Part shown: piece by piece, positions 48,952 through 57,976 of the stretch
Position numbering within the stretch: position 1 is the stretch's first letter
How the letters are laid out: each line of letters begins with the position of its first letter
NCBI GenBank assembly: GCA_024508355.1
Contig: JAMZEJ010000001.1
Coordinates: 124,001 to 188,000 of the forward strand
Direction: 5' to 3'
From: Rhizosaccharibacter radicis
Lineage (GTDB): Bacteria; Pseudomonadota; Alphaproteobacteria; Acetobacterales; Acetobacteraceae
DNA length: 64,000 bases
Position numbers and translations under genes: made by a program
Notes under the pieces: generated by a model
Database searches by the model: none
Told to the model about the DNA's origin: nothing
What the model saw: the letters and a program-made list of their open reading frames with translations, nothing else

Positions 48952-50292
48952 CTAGAACCGGTCCTCTGACGACGAGCGGTCGCCCGCGGAGGGATCGCGG
49001 GTCACGACCGGGCCGCGGGCGGCACTCGCCACGGGCGCCACGCGGCGGACGACGCGGGCACCCGAGACCATGCGTGGGGCACGGGGCGCGCCGCCCACCA
49101 CGTGCCCGATGGCCGCCAGACCGTCCACGTGGTCGCAGACGATCTTGAACACGGCGAGCAGCGGCACGCTGAGGAAGGCGCCGGGGATACCCCACAGCCA
49201 GTCCCAGAACAGCAGGGAGGCCATCACCAGCACCGGGTTGAGGGTGAAGCGCTTGGCCAGCAGCATGGGCGTGATGGTCTCGCCCTCGATCAGGTGGATG
49301 GCGAGATAGATCGCGGGCGGCGCGAGAGCCGGGAGCACGGACGGGAAGGTGAACAGCCCCACGAAGAAATACACCACGATGCCGGTGAACGGCCCGATGA
49401 TCGGGATGTAGTTCAGCAGAAACGCCAGCACGCCCCACAGCAGCGGGTTCGGCAGCCCGAGCGCCCAGCATTGCGCGAGGTTGGCGATGCCGACCAGGAG
49501 GTTCATCACGGTGATGGTGGCCAGATAAAGCGACACGTTGTGCTGGATCTCGGTGGCGATCTGCACCGTGCGCCGCTTGTCGCGCAGGGTGGGCATCACC
49601 TCCACAACCCGGCGCAGCAGCGTGTCTCCCTCGTAGAGCAGGAAGAACAGCATCAGCAGCATGGTGAACACTTGGCCGAGAAAGGCCCGGGTGCCCAGCA
49701 GGATGGAGGAACCGACGCTGGCGAGGTTGGAGCCGCCCCCGTTCTGCACGGTCACCGTGGGGCCGTGGCGCGACGGGGCCGCGGCACCGCCCTGGTCCAT
49801 CAGCTCCTGCATCTTGCGCGCGCCGTTCTCCAGGGCGCGGATCGGCGCCTGGAGGAAGGACAGCTTGTGCTGCAGGGCGGGCAGGCTCTGCGGGGCGCGG
49901 CTGATCCAGCCCGAGGCGGGCACGGAGATCGCGGCGCCCACGGCACCCACGGCGCCGAACAGCAGCGCGATCAGCAGCACCGCCGCCAGCGGCTTGGGCA
50001 GGCGCAGCCGCCCGTGCAGCAGCCGCATCGGCGCGGACAGAAGGAGGTTGAGCACCATCGCGAGCACGAACGGCAGCACGATCTCGCTGGTGAAGTAGAG
50101 GGTGTAGAACACCGCCAGAACGGTCAGCACCAGCAGGCACGCCGACAGGGTGCCGAGCCGCCGTCCCGGATCGTTTCCGGACGCGGCGAAACGCGCGGCG
50201 ACCTCTTCCTGGGCGCGGCGCTGGTTGGCGGCCATGAAGCCGTCCTCGGCGACCGGACCGCCATCCGCTTCCGTCGCTGCCTGAACTGTCAT
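48952..50292 (-). CDS. AI-2E family transporter (PerM/YhhT-like)
   Basis: 446 residues from the ATG at 50292; the longer frame to 50484 overlaps the alpha-glucosidase start and is rejected. About eight membrane helices: ~47-95, ~110-140, ~200-225, then NLLVGIANLAQC, LLWGVLAFLLNYIPIIGPFTG, VVYFFVGLFTFPS and LVMASLLFWDWLWGIPGAFLSVPLL. The NYIPIIGP motif is the family hallmark. A soluble loop (~140-195) contains a Gly/Pro-rich part. Members export small molecules or ions; autoinducer-2 export is proven for few. It is convergent with the iron operon. Confidence 0.9.
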   Translation of the reverse strand: MTVQAATEADGGPVAEDGFMAANQRRAQEEVAARFAASGNDPGRRLGTLSACLLVLTVLAVFYTLYFTSEIVLPFVLAMVLNLLLSAPMRLLHGRLRLPKPLAAVLLIALLFGAVGAVGAAISVPASGWISRAPQSLPALQHKLSFLQAPIRALENGARKMQELMDQGGAAAPSRHGPTVTVQNGGGSNLASVGSSILLGTRAFLGQVFTMLLMLFFLLYEGDTLLRRVVEVMPTLRDKRRTVQIATEIQHNVSLYLATITVMNLLVGIANLAQCWALGLPNPLLWGVLAFLLNYIPIIGPFTGIVVYFFVGLFTFPSVLPALAPPAIYLAIHLIEGETITPMLLAKRFTLNPVLVMASLLFWDWLWGIPGAFLSVPLLAVFKIVCDHVDGLAAIGHVVGGAPRAPRMVSGARVVRRVAPVASAARGPVVTRDPSAGDRSSSEDRF

Positions 50293-50470
50293 GGCGGTGG
50301 TCCGTTGATCGAAGGGGTATGGAAGGCGGCCGCCGCGATCGGGCGATCGCGGCACCGGGGTGCCATACCATGATTGTCGCGCCACCGAGGCGGCTCGTCG
50401 CCGGGGCCCGACGCCGCACGGCAGCCGGGGGCGGAGCCGCGCATTCCACCGACCGCCAGGAGAGCTTTGG

Positions 50471-52237
50471 ATGCCCGACGACACGATGCCGCGCGGCGAC
50501 GTGCCCCAAGGCGAGGTGCCCCACGGCGAGGTGCCAACGATCCGGGATGCCGGATCGGCCGACCGTCCGGCCGTGCCCGCCAGGGGGGCCTGGTGGCGCT
50601 CGGCGGTGATCTACCAGATCTATCCGCGCTCCTTCGCCGACGCGAACAACGACGGCATGGGCGACCTGCCCGGCATCCGGGGCCGGCTGCCCTATCTGGC
50701 GGCCCTGGGGGTGGATGCGGTGTGGCTGTCGCCCTTCTTCCGGTCGCCGCAGGCCGACGCCGGCTACGACGTGGCGGACTATCGCGACGTGGACCCGCTG
50801 TTCGGCACCCTCGCCGATTTCGACACCATGCTGGCCGACGCGCATGCGCTCGGCCTGCGGGTGATCGTGGACCTGGTGCCCAACCACACCTCCGATGCGC
50901 ATGAATGGTTCCGCGAGGCGCTGGCGTCCCCGCCCGGCAGCCCCGAGCGCCGGCGCTACATCTTCCGCGACGGGCGCGGCCCGGAAGGGGAGGAGCCGCC
51001 CAACAACTGGCAGAGCGTGTTCGGCGGCCCGGCCTGGACCAGGGCGCCCGACGGCGGGCGATGGGGCCCGAGCCAATGGTTCCTGCATCTGTTCGACGGC
51101 CGCCAGCCGGACCTGGACTGGCGGCAGCCGGAGGTGCGAGCCGAGTTCGAGGCGGTGCTGCGCTTCTGGCTCGACCGGGGCGTGGACGGGTTCCGGGTGG
51201 ATGTGGCGCACGGTCTGATCAAGGCCGAAGGACTGCCGGACTGGGACGGGCAGGCCACCATGGTGGGCGAGGACGCGGACGCCGATCGCGCGGATGGCAT
51301 CAATTACGGCCCGATGTGGGACCAGGACGAGGTGCACGCGATCTATCGCGACTGGCGCCGGGTGCTGGACCGTTACGAGGGCGATCGCATGATGGTGGCC
51401 GAGGCCTGGGTGCGGCCGTCGGAGCGGTTGATGCGCTACGTCCGGCCGGACGAGATGCACCAGGCCTTCAACTTCGATTTCCTTTTGGCGCGCTGGGACG
51501 GGGCGGCCATGCGGCAGGTGATCGACCATTCGCTGCGGGCGGCGGACGCGGTGGGCGCCCCGGCATCCTGGGTGCTCAGCAACCACGACACCGTGCGTCA
51601 TACCGCCCGCTACGGCCTGGCGGTTCCGGGCGCGCGGCCCAAGGGGATCGACGCCGCTTCCGAACAACCGGACGAGGCGCTGGGGCTGCGACGGGCCCGG
51701 GCGATCCTGTTCCTGACGATGGCCTTGCCGGGCGCGCTGTACCTCTACCAGGGCGAGGAGCTGGGACTGCCGGAACACACCGCGCTGCCCGCGGCGGTTC
51801 GCCAGGACCCGGCCTTCCGACGCACCGGCGGCGCCGAGATCGGTCGCGACGGCTGCCGGGTGCCGCTGCCGTGGGACGCGGATGCGCCCACGCTCGGTTT
51901 CAACCAGGGTGCCGCGCCGTGGCTGCCGCAGCCCGACAGCTTCCGGCGCTACGCGGCGCGGCAGCAGGAGGGCGTCGCGGAGTCCACGCTGGAGCTGCAC
52001 CGCGCCTTGTTGGGGCTGCGGCGCGAGCACGGCCTGGGGGCGGGTCGGCTGCGCTGGATATCGGCGCCGGAGGCCAGCATGCTGGTGCTGGAGAACGGCG
52101 CGATCCGGGCGGCGGTCAATCTGGGGCGGGAAGCGGCGGCCTTGCCCCCGGGCCGGGAATTGCTGCGAAGCGATGGAAGGAAAGCGGAGCCGGGATGGTT
52201 GCCGCCGGATACGGGCGTGTGGTTCCGGATCACTTGA
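50471..52237 (+). CDS. GH13 alpha-glucosidase (oligo-1,6-glucosidase/trehalose-type subfamily)
   Basis: 588 residues; AGGAG lies eight bases before the ATG. An N-terminal tail of ~38 residues has a repeat (VPQGEVPHGEVP). The (beta/alpha)8 barrel starts WWRSAVIYQIYPRSFADANN. Conserved regions are DLVPNHTS (region I), GFRVDVAHG (nucleophile Asp244), VAEAW (acid/base Glu311) and SNHDTVRH (Asp373). A small beta-sandwich closes the C-terminus. No signal peptide is seen, so it is cytosolic. It hydrolyses alpha-linked glucosides such as sucrose, isomaltose or maltose; the exact linkage is open. A receiver gene follows 110 bp downstream. Confidence 0.92.
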   Translation: MPDDTMPRGDVPQGEVPHGEVPTIRDAGSADRPAVPARGAWWRSAVIYQIYPRSFADANNDGMGDLPGIRGRLPYLAALGVDAVWLSPFFRSPQADAGYDVADYRDVDPLFGTLADFDTMLADAHALGLRVIVDLVPNHTSDAHEWFREALASPPGSPERRRYIFRDGRGPEGEEPPNNWQSVFGGPAWTRAPDGGRWGPSQWFLHLFDGRQPDLDWRQPEVRAEFEAVLRFWLDRGVDGFRVDVAHGLIKAEGLPDWDGQATMVGEDADADRADGINYGPMWDQDEVHAIYRDWRRVLDRYEGDRMMVAEAWVRPSERLMRYVRPDEMHQAFNFDFLLARWDGAAMRQVIDHSLRAADAVGAPASWVLSNHDTVRHTARYGLAVPGARPKGIDAASEQPDEALGLRRARAILFLTMALPGALYLYQGEELGLPEHTALPAAVRQDPAFRRTGGAEIGRDGCRVPLPWDADAPTLGFNQGAAPWLPQPDSFRRYAARQQEGVAESTLELHRALLGLRREHGLGAGRLRWISAPEASMLVLENGAIRAAVNLGREAAALPPGRELLRSDGRKAEPGWLPPDTGVWFRIT

Positions 52238-52346
52238 TGCCGCACAACGAGAACCGGGGGCGCCGCCCGGCGTTACAACCAGCCCGCTGCGATCCTTCGC
52301 TGGGGCGGCTTCCGCTCCTGGCGAACCGTTGAAGGTTGATCCGACC

Positions 52347-52712
52347 GTGTCCGATGCCCCGCCTGCCTCTCCGAAGCGAATCCTGGTCGTTGAAGACGAT
52401 TTCCTGACGGTGGAGGCGCTGTCGGACGCGCTGCGGGCGGAGGGATTCGAGGTGATCGGGCCGGTGGGCAACGTGGAGAGGGCCCTGCAGCTGGTGGACG
52501 CGACGCCGGCGATCGACGGAGCGGTGGTGGACGTCAACCTGAGGGGCAAGATGAGCTTCACGGTGATCGACGCCCTGCAGGCGCGGCACGTGCCGGTGGC
52601 GCTGATGACGGGCTATGACCGTTCCGCGCTGCCGCCGCGCTACGCCGCCGTGCCGCGCTGCGAGAAACCGTTCAACATCTCGCAGGTGACCAGGGCACTG
52701 TTCCAGTCCTGA
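52347..52712 (+). CDS. Stand-alone response-regulator receiver domain
   Basis: 121 residues from a GTG; a TTG at 52329 adds six. It is one receiver domain and nothing else: acidic pair in ILVVEDDFLTVE, phospho-Asp in VVDVNLRGK near residue 64, Thr in VALMTGYD and Lys in CEKPFNISQV. All key residues are kept, so phosphorylation is likely. With no output domain it probably acts through protein contacts, as a CheY-like or phosphorelay protein. No kinase gene is adjacent. Confidence 0.85.
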   Translation: MSDAPPASPKRILVVEDDFLTVEALSDALRAEGFEVIGPVGNVERALQLVDATPAIDGAVVDVNLRGKMSFTVIDALQARHVPVALMTGYDRSALPPRYAAVPRCEKPFNISQVTRALFQS

Positions 52713-52754
52713 TCCAGTCCTTTTCCAGGGTCCCGGACAGGATGCTCCGCTCCG

Positions 52755-53130
52755 TCAGAGATGGACGGACGTTTCGAGGTAGAACGAGCGCCCGCGCACG
52801 TCCATGGATATCGGATCCGGTGTTGATCGCGCCGGGCGGCGGGGCGATCCGTGTGCCGTCGTAGTCGATCGACATCGACAGGTTCGGGATCCGGCGCGGC
52901 GTCGGCACCGTGCCGATCATGCATGTCCGCGCCATCCACGACCGCAGGTTCGGGTTGACGCCCTGCAGCGTCTCGATCTGCGAGCCGCTCTGCTGGAACG
53001 TCGCCGGGCCGATGCCCTGGGCAAGGCAGTTAGTGGCGACCATGCCGGCGAGGGCATCGTCGGTGGCGGCGACGGCAAAGAGACCGTCGGCGCTATCGAA
53101 GTTGGGGGCGTGCCTGCCATGGAGCTCGTT
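52755..53130 (-). pseudogene. Decayed C-terminal end of a TonB-dependent receptor
   Basis: On the minus strand, a frame covering about 53130-52800 reads HAPNFDSADGLFAV ... NCLAQGI ... FQQSGSQIETLQGVNPNLRS ... TPRRIPNLSMSIDY, which follows the last part of a TonB-dependent receptor barrel (RAPN, NP(N/E)L and the SIDY strand). After a one-base shift near 52800 the final strand appears in another frame as DVRGRSFYLETSVHL and a stop (TCA at 52755). No plug domain, signal peptide or earlier barrel is present. It is a broken remnant of a larger gene, not a working one. Confidence 0.65.
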
Positions 53131-53512
53131 GACTCCCGGCGGGGAGCGGTACCGAGATGGCGCGTGCGCGGACGTCGCGCACCGTCGTTCAGGACGAAAC
53201 GATCCTGTATCATCATAAAAGCTCGTTGATTTTTAGGCCTCTCTTCCACTTCTCCCGCGCGCACCGGCACAAGAACATGAGCCGTTCTGTCGTTGCTTTT
53301 GGCCAACCCTCTGTTTCTGACCATCTCGGTTTCCACGGCATTATCGGTCCGGGTGGCGTCGCGGCTCGCGGCATGCCCCCGTCCCCCGTGGGCGTCTGTC
53401 AGCTCGTCCCGATCCGCCACTCCCGCGCGAAAGCAACGGCCGGGCTTTACAAAGAGCCGGCCTCGTCGTTTGACCGGCATCCCGCCCGGAAAGCGCGTCG
53501 AGGGAGAGTTCC
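53131..53512. other. Gene-free stretch upstream of mgtC, partly AT-rich
   Basis: About 380 bp. The part at ~53200-53250 (ATCATCATAAAAGCTCGTTGA and the following TTTTTAGG) is much richer in A/T than the surroundings. It probably holds the mgtC promoter and a long leader. I could not fold a convincing Mg2+ riboswitch by eye. Confidence 0.4.
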
Positions 53513-54229
53513 ATGGGCTTCATCCAGAGCTTCTCTTCCACGTCCTTCTTCGACACGCTGATCAGCTACGGCGGCGCGTTCCTGCTCGGCACGCTGATCG
53601 GGGCGGAACGGCAATACCGCCAGCGCACGGCGGGGCTCCGCACCAACGCGCTGGTGGCGCTGGGCGCCTCCGCGTTCGTCGATCTGGCGCAGCGCCTCAC
53701 CGGCAATGACGGCGCGGTGCGGGTGCTGGCCTACGTGGTGTCGGGCATCGGCTTCCTGGGGGCCGGCGTCATCATGAAGGAGGGGATGAACGTGCGCGGC
53801 CTCAACACGGCGGCCACCCTGTGGTGCTCGGCCGCGGTGGGTGCCTGCGCCGGCACCGACATGGCGGCGGAAGCGGCGGCGCTCACCGTGTTCGTGGTGG
53901 CCGGCAACACGCTGCTGCGGCCGCTGGTGAACGCCATCAACCGGATCCCGCTGGGCGGCGGCGGCCTGGAGGCCACCTATTCGGTGATGGTGACCACCGC
54001 CGCCGACAAGGCGGACACGCTGCGCGACACCCTGGTGGATCACCTGGAGCTGATGCGCTACCCGAGCGCCGAGACCGAGATCCTGGAACGGCCCGACGAC
54101 ACCGTGGAGATCCGGGCGCGGCTGGTCAGCACCGGTGCGATCGACACCGACCTGGACGCCATTGTCGCGCATCTGGAGCGAGACCACGACGTCACGCATG
54201 CGAGCTGGGAAGTCCAGACCCAGGATTGA
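53513..54229 (+). CDS. mgtC: MgtC/SapB family protein
   Basis: 238 residues. About five membrane helices in residues 1-145 carry the family motifs GTLIGAERQYRQRTAGLRTNALVALGAS, VSGIGFLGAGVIMKEG, VRGLNTAATLWCSAAVG. The C-terminal ~90 residues form a soluble ACT-like domain (EATYSVMVTTAADKADTLRDTLVDHLE). GGGAG lies just before the ATG. In other bacteria MgtC-type proteins support growth at low Mg2+ and affect ATP and phosphate balance. Here the gene stands alone; no mgtB/mgtA-type pump is nearby. Confidence 0.9.
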   Translation: MGFIQSFSSTSFFDTLISYGGAFLLGTLIGAERQYRQRTAGLRTNALVALGASAFVDLAQRLTGNDGAVRVLAYVVSGIGFLGAGVIMKEGMNVRGLNTAATLWCSAAVGACAGTDMAAEAAALTVFVVAGNTLLRPLVNAINRIPLGGGGLEATYSVMVTTAADKADTLRDTLVDHLELMRYPSAETEILERPDDTVEIRARLVSTGAIDTDLDAIVAHLERDHDVTHASWEVQTQD

Positions 54230-54471
54230 TGGGGTATCGCTCCGCCGGCTGATCTCAGGCGCAGCACGGAGAAGTGCCTCGGGACTTGTCGGCGCGGGCC
54301 GTCCTTCCCCACCCGCCTCTTCCCCAGGGCGCGGCTTGGCACCTCGAGCGGACGTGCCGGAACGCCGTCTGACGTCGCCGCCGCTAGCCGCGGGGCCGAT
54401 GGCAAGGCGAGCAGGATGCGATGCCCCCGGCGAACGGCGCGCCCGGCACGCCGGCCGCCCCGGGGACACGC

Positions 54472-55017
54472 CTATTCGTCACCCAGCTCGCGCATGAAGG
54501 CGGCCATGTCCTCGATGTGCCAGTTGTCGGTGATGCGGCCGTCCCGGACGCGCACGATGTCGGTGGCGACGAAATCCACCACCTGGCCCCGCCCGTGACG
54601 GCTGCCGAGCGTGCCGGTGAAATGGCCGGTGAAGCGCAGATGGCTTGCCACCCGGTCGCCGACCACCAGCTGTTGCCGCACCGTGAGCCGCAGGTCGGGC
54701 ACCGCGGCGAGGAACTGCCGGCTGGCCGCCGCCGGCCCTTCCGGACCCTGCGGACGTCCGGGCGGCAGGGTGTGGTCGGTGAAGCGCGCATCGACCGCCT
54801 GATGCAGCAACACCTCGCTGCCGTTGCACCAGAAGCCGTAGAACGCGTCGACCGGTGCCAGCAGCGCGCGTATCCGGTCGGCGGACAGGCTGTGGTCGAC
54901 GATGCGCTCCACGGGACGGGCGCATCGCAGGGCTTCCCGATCGTCGATCCGGGCCGCCCTCGCCATCGAGGAGGCGGCGGCGAAGGTCATGACCGCCATC
55001 ACCGAAGCGGCCATCAT
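54472..55017 (-). CDS. Secreted SnoaL-like (NTF2-fold) protein
   Basis: 181 residues from the ATG at 55017. A signal peptide (MMAASVMAVMTFAAASSMARA) is followed by an NTF2-like domain: IRALLAPVDAFYGFWCNGSEVLLHQAV, FTDHTLPPGRP, then VASHLRFTGHFTGTL and DIVRVRDGRITDNWHIEDMAAFMRELG. This pattern is that of the SnoaL-like ester/polyketide cyclase group. The substrate is unknown. The signal peptide makes it periplasmic, unusual for a SnoaL enzyme. It lies downstream of an SDR gene (106 bp gap) in the same orientation. Confidence 0.75.
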   Translation of the reverse strand: MMAASVMAVMTFAAASSMARAARIDDREALRCARPVERIVDHSLSADRIRALLAPVDAFYGFWCNGSEVLLHQAVDARFTDHTLPPGRPQGPEGPAAASRQFLAAVPDLRLTVRQQLVVGDRVASHLRFTGHFTGTLGSRHGRGQVVDFVATDIVRVRDGRITDNWHIEDMAAFMRELGDE

Positions 55018-55123
55018 AGCGCGCGATCCCTGGGGACGGGCCGGAGCTTTCCGGACATCCTCGGCCGCCTCCGTGCCGCCTCGGTCCGACGTACGGGCGG
55101 TTCCGGTCGCGCTCCCCACCGGC

Positions 55124-55789
55124 TCAGCCCGCGATGGTGCCGCCGCCATCCACCGTGACGGTGGTGCCGGTGGCATACGGGTTGGTGGCGACGAACAGGA
55201 TCGCCTGGGCGATGTCCTCCGGCCTGCCCGTGCGGCGCGCGGGCAGACGCGCCGCGGCCGCCTCGAACACCGAACGCTTGCGGTCCTCGCCGAGGCCGTC
55301 ATGCAGCCTGGTGTCGACGAGGCCGGGCGACACCGTGTTGACGCGCACCGGCGCCCGTTCCAGCGCGAGACCACGTCCCAGCGCTTCCAGCGCGGCGTTG
55401 ATCGCCCCCTGCAACACGGAGGACGCGCTCGGCCGGTGCGACAGGAAGCCCGACAACAGGGTGATGGAGCCGCCGTCGCGCACCGGCACGGCGCGGGCGA
55501 CGCGGTAGGCGCCGAAGAACTTGCTGTTCATCGCCGCCTGGGCGTCCGGCAGCCCGAGGGTGGCCGACGGACCCGTCCTGGTCTGCGCGGCCGCGATCAC
55601 GACATGGTCGAACGGGTCGGCCGCCGCGAGATATCGCTCCACCGAGGCGTCGTCGGTGATGTCGAGCTCGCCGCGGCTCGGCGCGAGCAAGGTGGCGCCG
55701 GCCGCGGCGAAGCCCGAAGCGGTGGCGCCGCCGATGCCGCCGCTGGCACCGATCACGAGCACGCGGCTGCCTTGAAGATCCATGGTCAT
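55124..55789 (-). CDS. Short-chain dehydrogenase/reductase
   Basis: 221 residues from the ATG at 55789; an ATG at 55783 is possible. The cofactor motif is VIGASGGIGGATASGF; the acid/N-region reads VIAAAQTRTG instead of NNAG. The usual Tyr-X3-Lys is not clear: at its place the sequence reads SVLQGAINAALEAL, with Gln and Asn where Tyr and Lys are expected. The C-terminal ATNPYATGTTVTVDGG is standard. Loss of the Tyr/Lys pair casts doubt on ordinary dehydrogenase activity. It lies between the polysaccharide deacetylase and the SnoaL-like gene, all leftward. Confidence 0.8.
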   Translation of the reverse strand: MTMDLQGSRVLVIGASGGIGGATASGFAAAGATLLAPSRGELDITDDASVERYLAAADPFDHVVIAAAQTRTGPSATLGLPDAQAAMNSKFFGAYRVARAVPVRDGGSITLLSGFLSHRPSASSVLQGAINAALEALGRGLALERAPVRVNTVSPGLVDTRLHDGLGEDRKRSVFEAAAARLPARRTGRPEDIAQAILFVATNPYATGTTVTVDGGGTIAG

Positions 55790-55836
55790 GACGAGGACCC
55801 TTTCCGGGAAGATCTGTTCGGGGGCGATCGGCGCCC

Positions 55837-56829
55837 TCAGGCGGCGGAACCGGGCAGCCCGGTCTCCGTGGGCGGCCCACGATGCACGACCGGCGTGTCG
55901 CCCCGGTGGGCGAGCGCCCAGGCGGCGATCTCGTCCTTGCGCGCGAACCACACCCCCGGCTTCGCCGCCGCATAGGACAGGAAGCGGTCGAGCGCGCGCA
56001 CGCGGTTCGCATGGCCGGAGATGCGGTCGTGCAGGCTCACCACCATCATGCGGCGCCGCGTGGCGCCCTCGGCGTAGAGCTGGTCGAACTCGTCGCGCAG
56101 CGCCTGTTCATAGGCCGCCGGGTTCCAGCCCGCGAACGGGTAGGAGACGATGTCGTTCATGTGGAAGGTGTAGGGCACGGTGACGAAGTCGCCGCCCTTG
56201 AGCGGCAGGATGAAGGGCTCGTCGCGGCTCGGATCGTCGATATGATAGCGGAAGCCGAGCGACTGCAGGATGTCGAGCGTGCGGGGCGAGTTGCGCATCC
56301 AGTAGGCGTTCCAGCCCACCGGACGGGTGCCGGTGGCCGCCTCGATGGCGGACACGCTGTCGGCGATGAAGCGGCGCTCCTCGGCTTCAGGCAGCGCGTA
56401 GCTGTTCTCCCAGGTGCGGCCGTGCGCGGCCGCTTCGTGTCCGCGACGCACGATCTCCCGCGCCAGCTCCGGCGCCCGCCGCACCGCCTCCCCGATCATG
56501 AACGAGGACAGCTTCACCCCGTGGCGGTCCATCAGCGCCAGGATGCGCGGAATGCCTTCCTGCACGCCGTAATCGAAGAAGGCGTTGGTCGGCAGGTCGG
56601 GCAGACCGTGCGCGATCGGATCGGGGATCACGCCCCCCGCGCCTGAGATCGGCTGTCCGCCCGCCTCGAACATCAGGCTGAAGCTGACGGCGAGCCGCGC
56701 GCCGTTCGGCCAGAAGGATTGCTCAGCGGCCATGACTGGAACTCCCTTGCTTGTCACCGCGGCCGCCAGCAGGCCGGAGCCGGCCAGGAAGGAGCGTCGG
56801 TCGAGGGTGGCGGGCGTGGTGGATGACAT
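55837..56829 (-). CDS. Tat-exported polysaccharide deacetylase family protein (PuuE/allantoinase-like)
   Basis: 330 residues from the ATG at 56829. The N-terminus LDRRSFLAGSGLLAAAVTSKG is a twin-arginine signal. The NodB-like barrel begins RLAVSFSLMFEAGGQPISG, the form seen in PuuE-like ring-opening or deacetylating enzymes, not the TFDDGP of chitin deacetylases. REIVRRGHEAAAHGRTWENSYALPEAEER provides the metal-binding His pair, and VVSLHDRISGHANRV the late catalytic His. It could act on a cyclic amide or a polysaccharide in the periplasm. It is divergent from the LysR gene at 56875, its likely regulator. Confidence 0.85.
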   Translation of the reverse strand: MSSTTPATLDRRSFLAGSGLLAAAVTSKGVPVMAAEQSFWPNGARLAVSFSLMFEAGGQPISGAGGVIPDPIAHGLPDLPTNAFFDYGVQEGIPRILALMDRHGVKLSSFMIGEAVRRAPELAREIVRRGHEAAAHGRTWENSYALPEAEERRFIADSVSAIEAATGTRPVGWNAYWMRNSPRTLDILQSLGFRYHIDDPSRDEPFILPLKGGDFVTVPYTFHMNDIVSYPFAGWNPAAYEQALRDEFDQLYAEGATRRRMMVVSLHDRISGHANRVRALDRFLSYAAAKPGVWFARKDEIAAWALAHRGDTPVVHRGPPTETGLPGSAA

Positions 56830-56874
56830 GACCCTCCACATCGTCCCTTGCGCTCGGGTTGAGAACAGCCGCCA

Positions 56875-57897
56875 ATGAAGAAGCTGTATCAACCCGGAGT
56901 TGAGATGCTGGACGATCTGCCCGAGCTGAGGACGCTGCAGCAGATCGCGGTTGCCGGTTCCCTGTCGGGCGCCGCGCGGCGGATGGGCCTCAGCCTCGCG
57001 GTGGTGAGCAAGCGGCTGGCCACGCTGGAGCGGCGGGTGGGCGTACGGCTGGTCAACCGCACCACCCGGCACCTGTCGATGACCGAGGAAGGTGTGCTGC
57101 TGATGGCCCGGGTGGAACGGGCGCTCGACGCGCTTCGCGAAGGCGAGGCGATGCTGCTCACCGGGCGCGACGAACCCGTCGGCACCTTGCGGGTGTCGGC
57201 GCCGATCTCGTTCGGCCGTCGGCACGTGGCGCCGGTGCTGGCCGCGATGGCCGGCCGTCATCCCCGGCTGTCGGTGTTTCTGTCCCTCGACGACCGCCTG
57301 GTGGATGTCGCCGGCGGCGAGGTGGACGTGGCGATTCGCATCGGCGCCGACACCGTGGACAGCAGCGCCGCCATGCACCGGCTCGCCGGCAACCGCCGCA
57401 TCCTGGTGGCGGCACCCGGCTATCTCGACCGGCACGGCCGGCCGGACGATCCGGACGGGCTGTCGGCGCATGTCCTGCTGCGCTACGGCGATGCGGTGGG
57501 CCCTTGGCGGCTCTACGGCCCGGGGGATGGCGCGACGCTGGTGCCGGCCCCGGCGCGGCTGCGGGCGGACGATGGCGACACCGTGCAGGACTGGTGCGTG
57601 GCCGGGCACGGCATCGCCGCGAAATCGGAGCTCGACGTGAACGCCGAGCTGTCCGACGGGCGGCTGGAACGCGTGCTGCCGGACTGGCACGCCGGCGAAC
57701 GCCCGGTCGCGGCGCTGTTTCCGGCCCGGGCCGGCATGCCGCGCAAGACGAGGATGTTCATCGAGGCGATGGACGCACACCTCGCATCGTCGCGGCGGCC
57801 CGGCGCCCGGGGCGGACCGGACGGTGTGGGCGCAACCGCGAACGACCCCGGCGGGAATGGGGCCGCCCGGTTCCATTCGCAGGCAAGGCGGGACTGA
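56875..57897 (+). CDS. LysR-family transcriptional regulator
   Basis: 340 residues from 56875; the ATG at 56905 (MLDDLPELRTLQQIAVAGSL) gives a more typical length and N-terminus. HTH region SGAARRMGLSLAVVSKRLATLERRVGVRLVNRTTRHLSMTEEG, then an effector domain to about residue 300 and a Gly/Arg-rich tail. It resembles the LysR proteins at 19632 and 24209. Only ~45 bp separate it from the divergent deacetylase gene, so one operator could serve both. Confidence 0.88.
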   Translation: MKKLYQPGVEMLDDLPELRTLQQIAVAGSLSGAARRMGLSLAVVSKRLATLERRVGVRLVNRTTRHLSMTEEGVLLMARVERALDALREGEAMLLTGRDEPVGTLRVSAPISFGRRHVAPVLAAMAGRHPRLSVFLSLDDRLVDVAGGEVDVAIRIGADTVDSSAAMHRLAGNRRILVAAPGYLDRHGRPDDPDGLSAHVLLRYGDAVGPWRLYGPGDGATLVPAPARLRADDGDTVQDWCVAGHGIAAKSELDVNAELSDGRLERVLPDWHAGERPVAALFPARAGMPRKTRMFIEAMDAHLASSRRPGARGGPDGVGATANDPGGNGAARFHSQARRD

Positions 57898-57976
57898 CGC
57901 GCGTCCTGGCACAAACCGCGCCCGCGGATACCGGGCGCGAGTTCCGCAAGTCGCCCCGCGGAACTCCCCGGACGCC

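Noticed and set aside
48701-52561. 1286-codon - strand open frame
   Set aside because: It is the shadow of the GH13 alpha-glucosidase and part of the AI-2E transporter in the wrong frame.
52917-53480. 187-codon - strand open frame near the receptor remnant
   Set aside because: No recognisable domain; it overlaps the receptor remnant in another frame and has no ribosome binding site.
53260-53512. Possible Mg2+-sensing leader (M-box or similar) before mgtC
   Set aside because: The leader is long, but I could not match conserved M-box sequence blocks or fold a terminator/antiterminator by eye.
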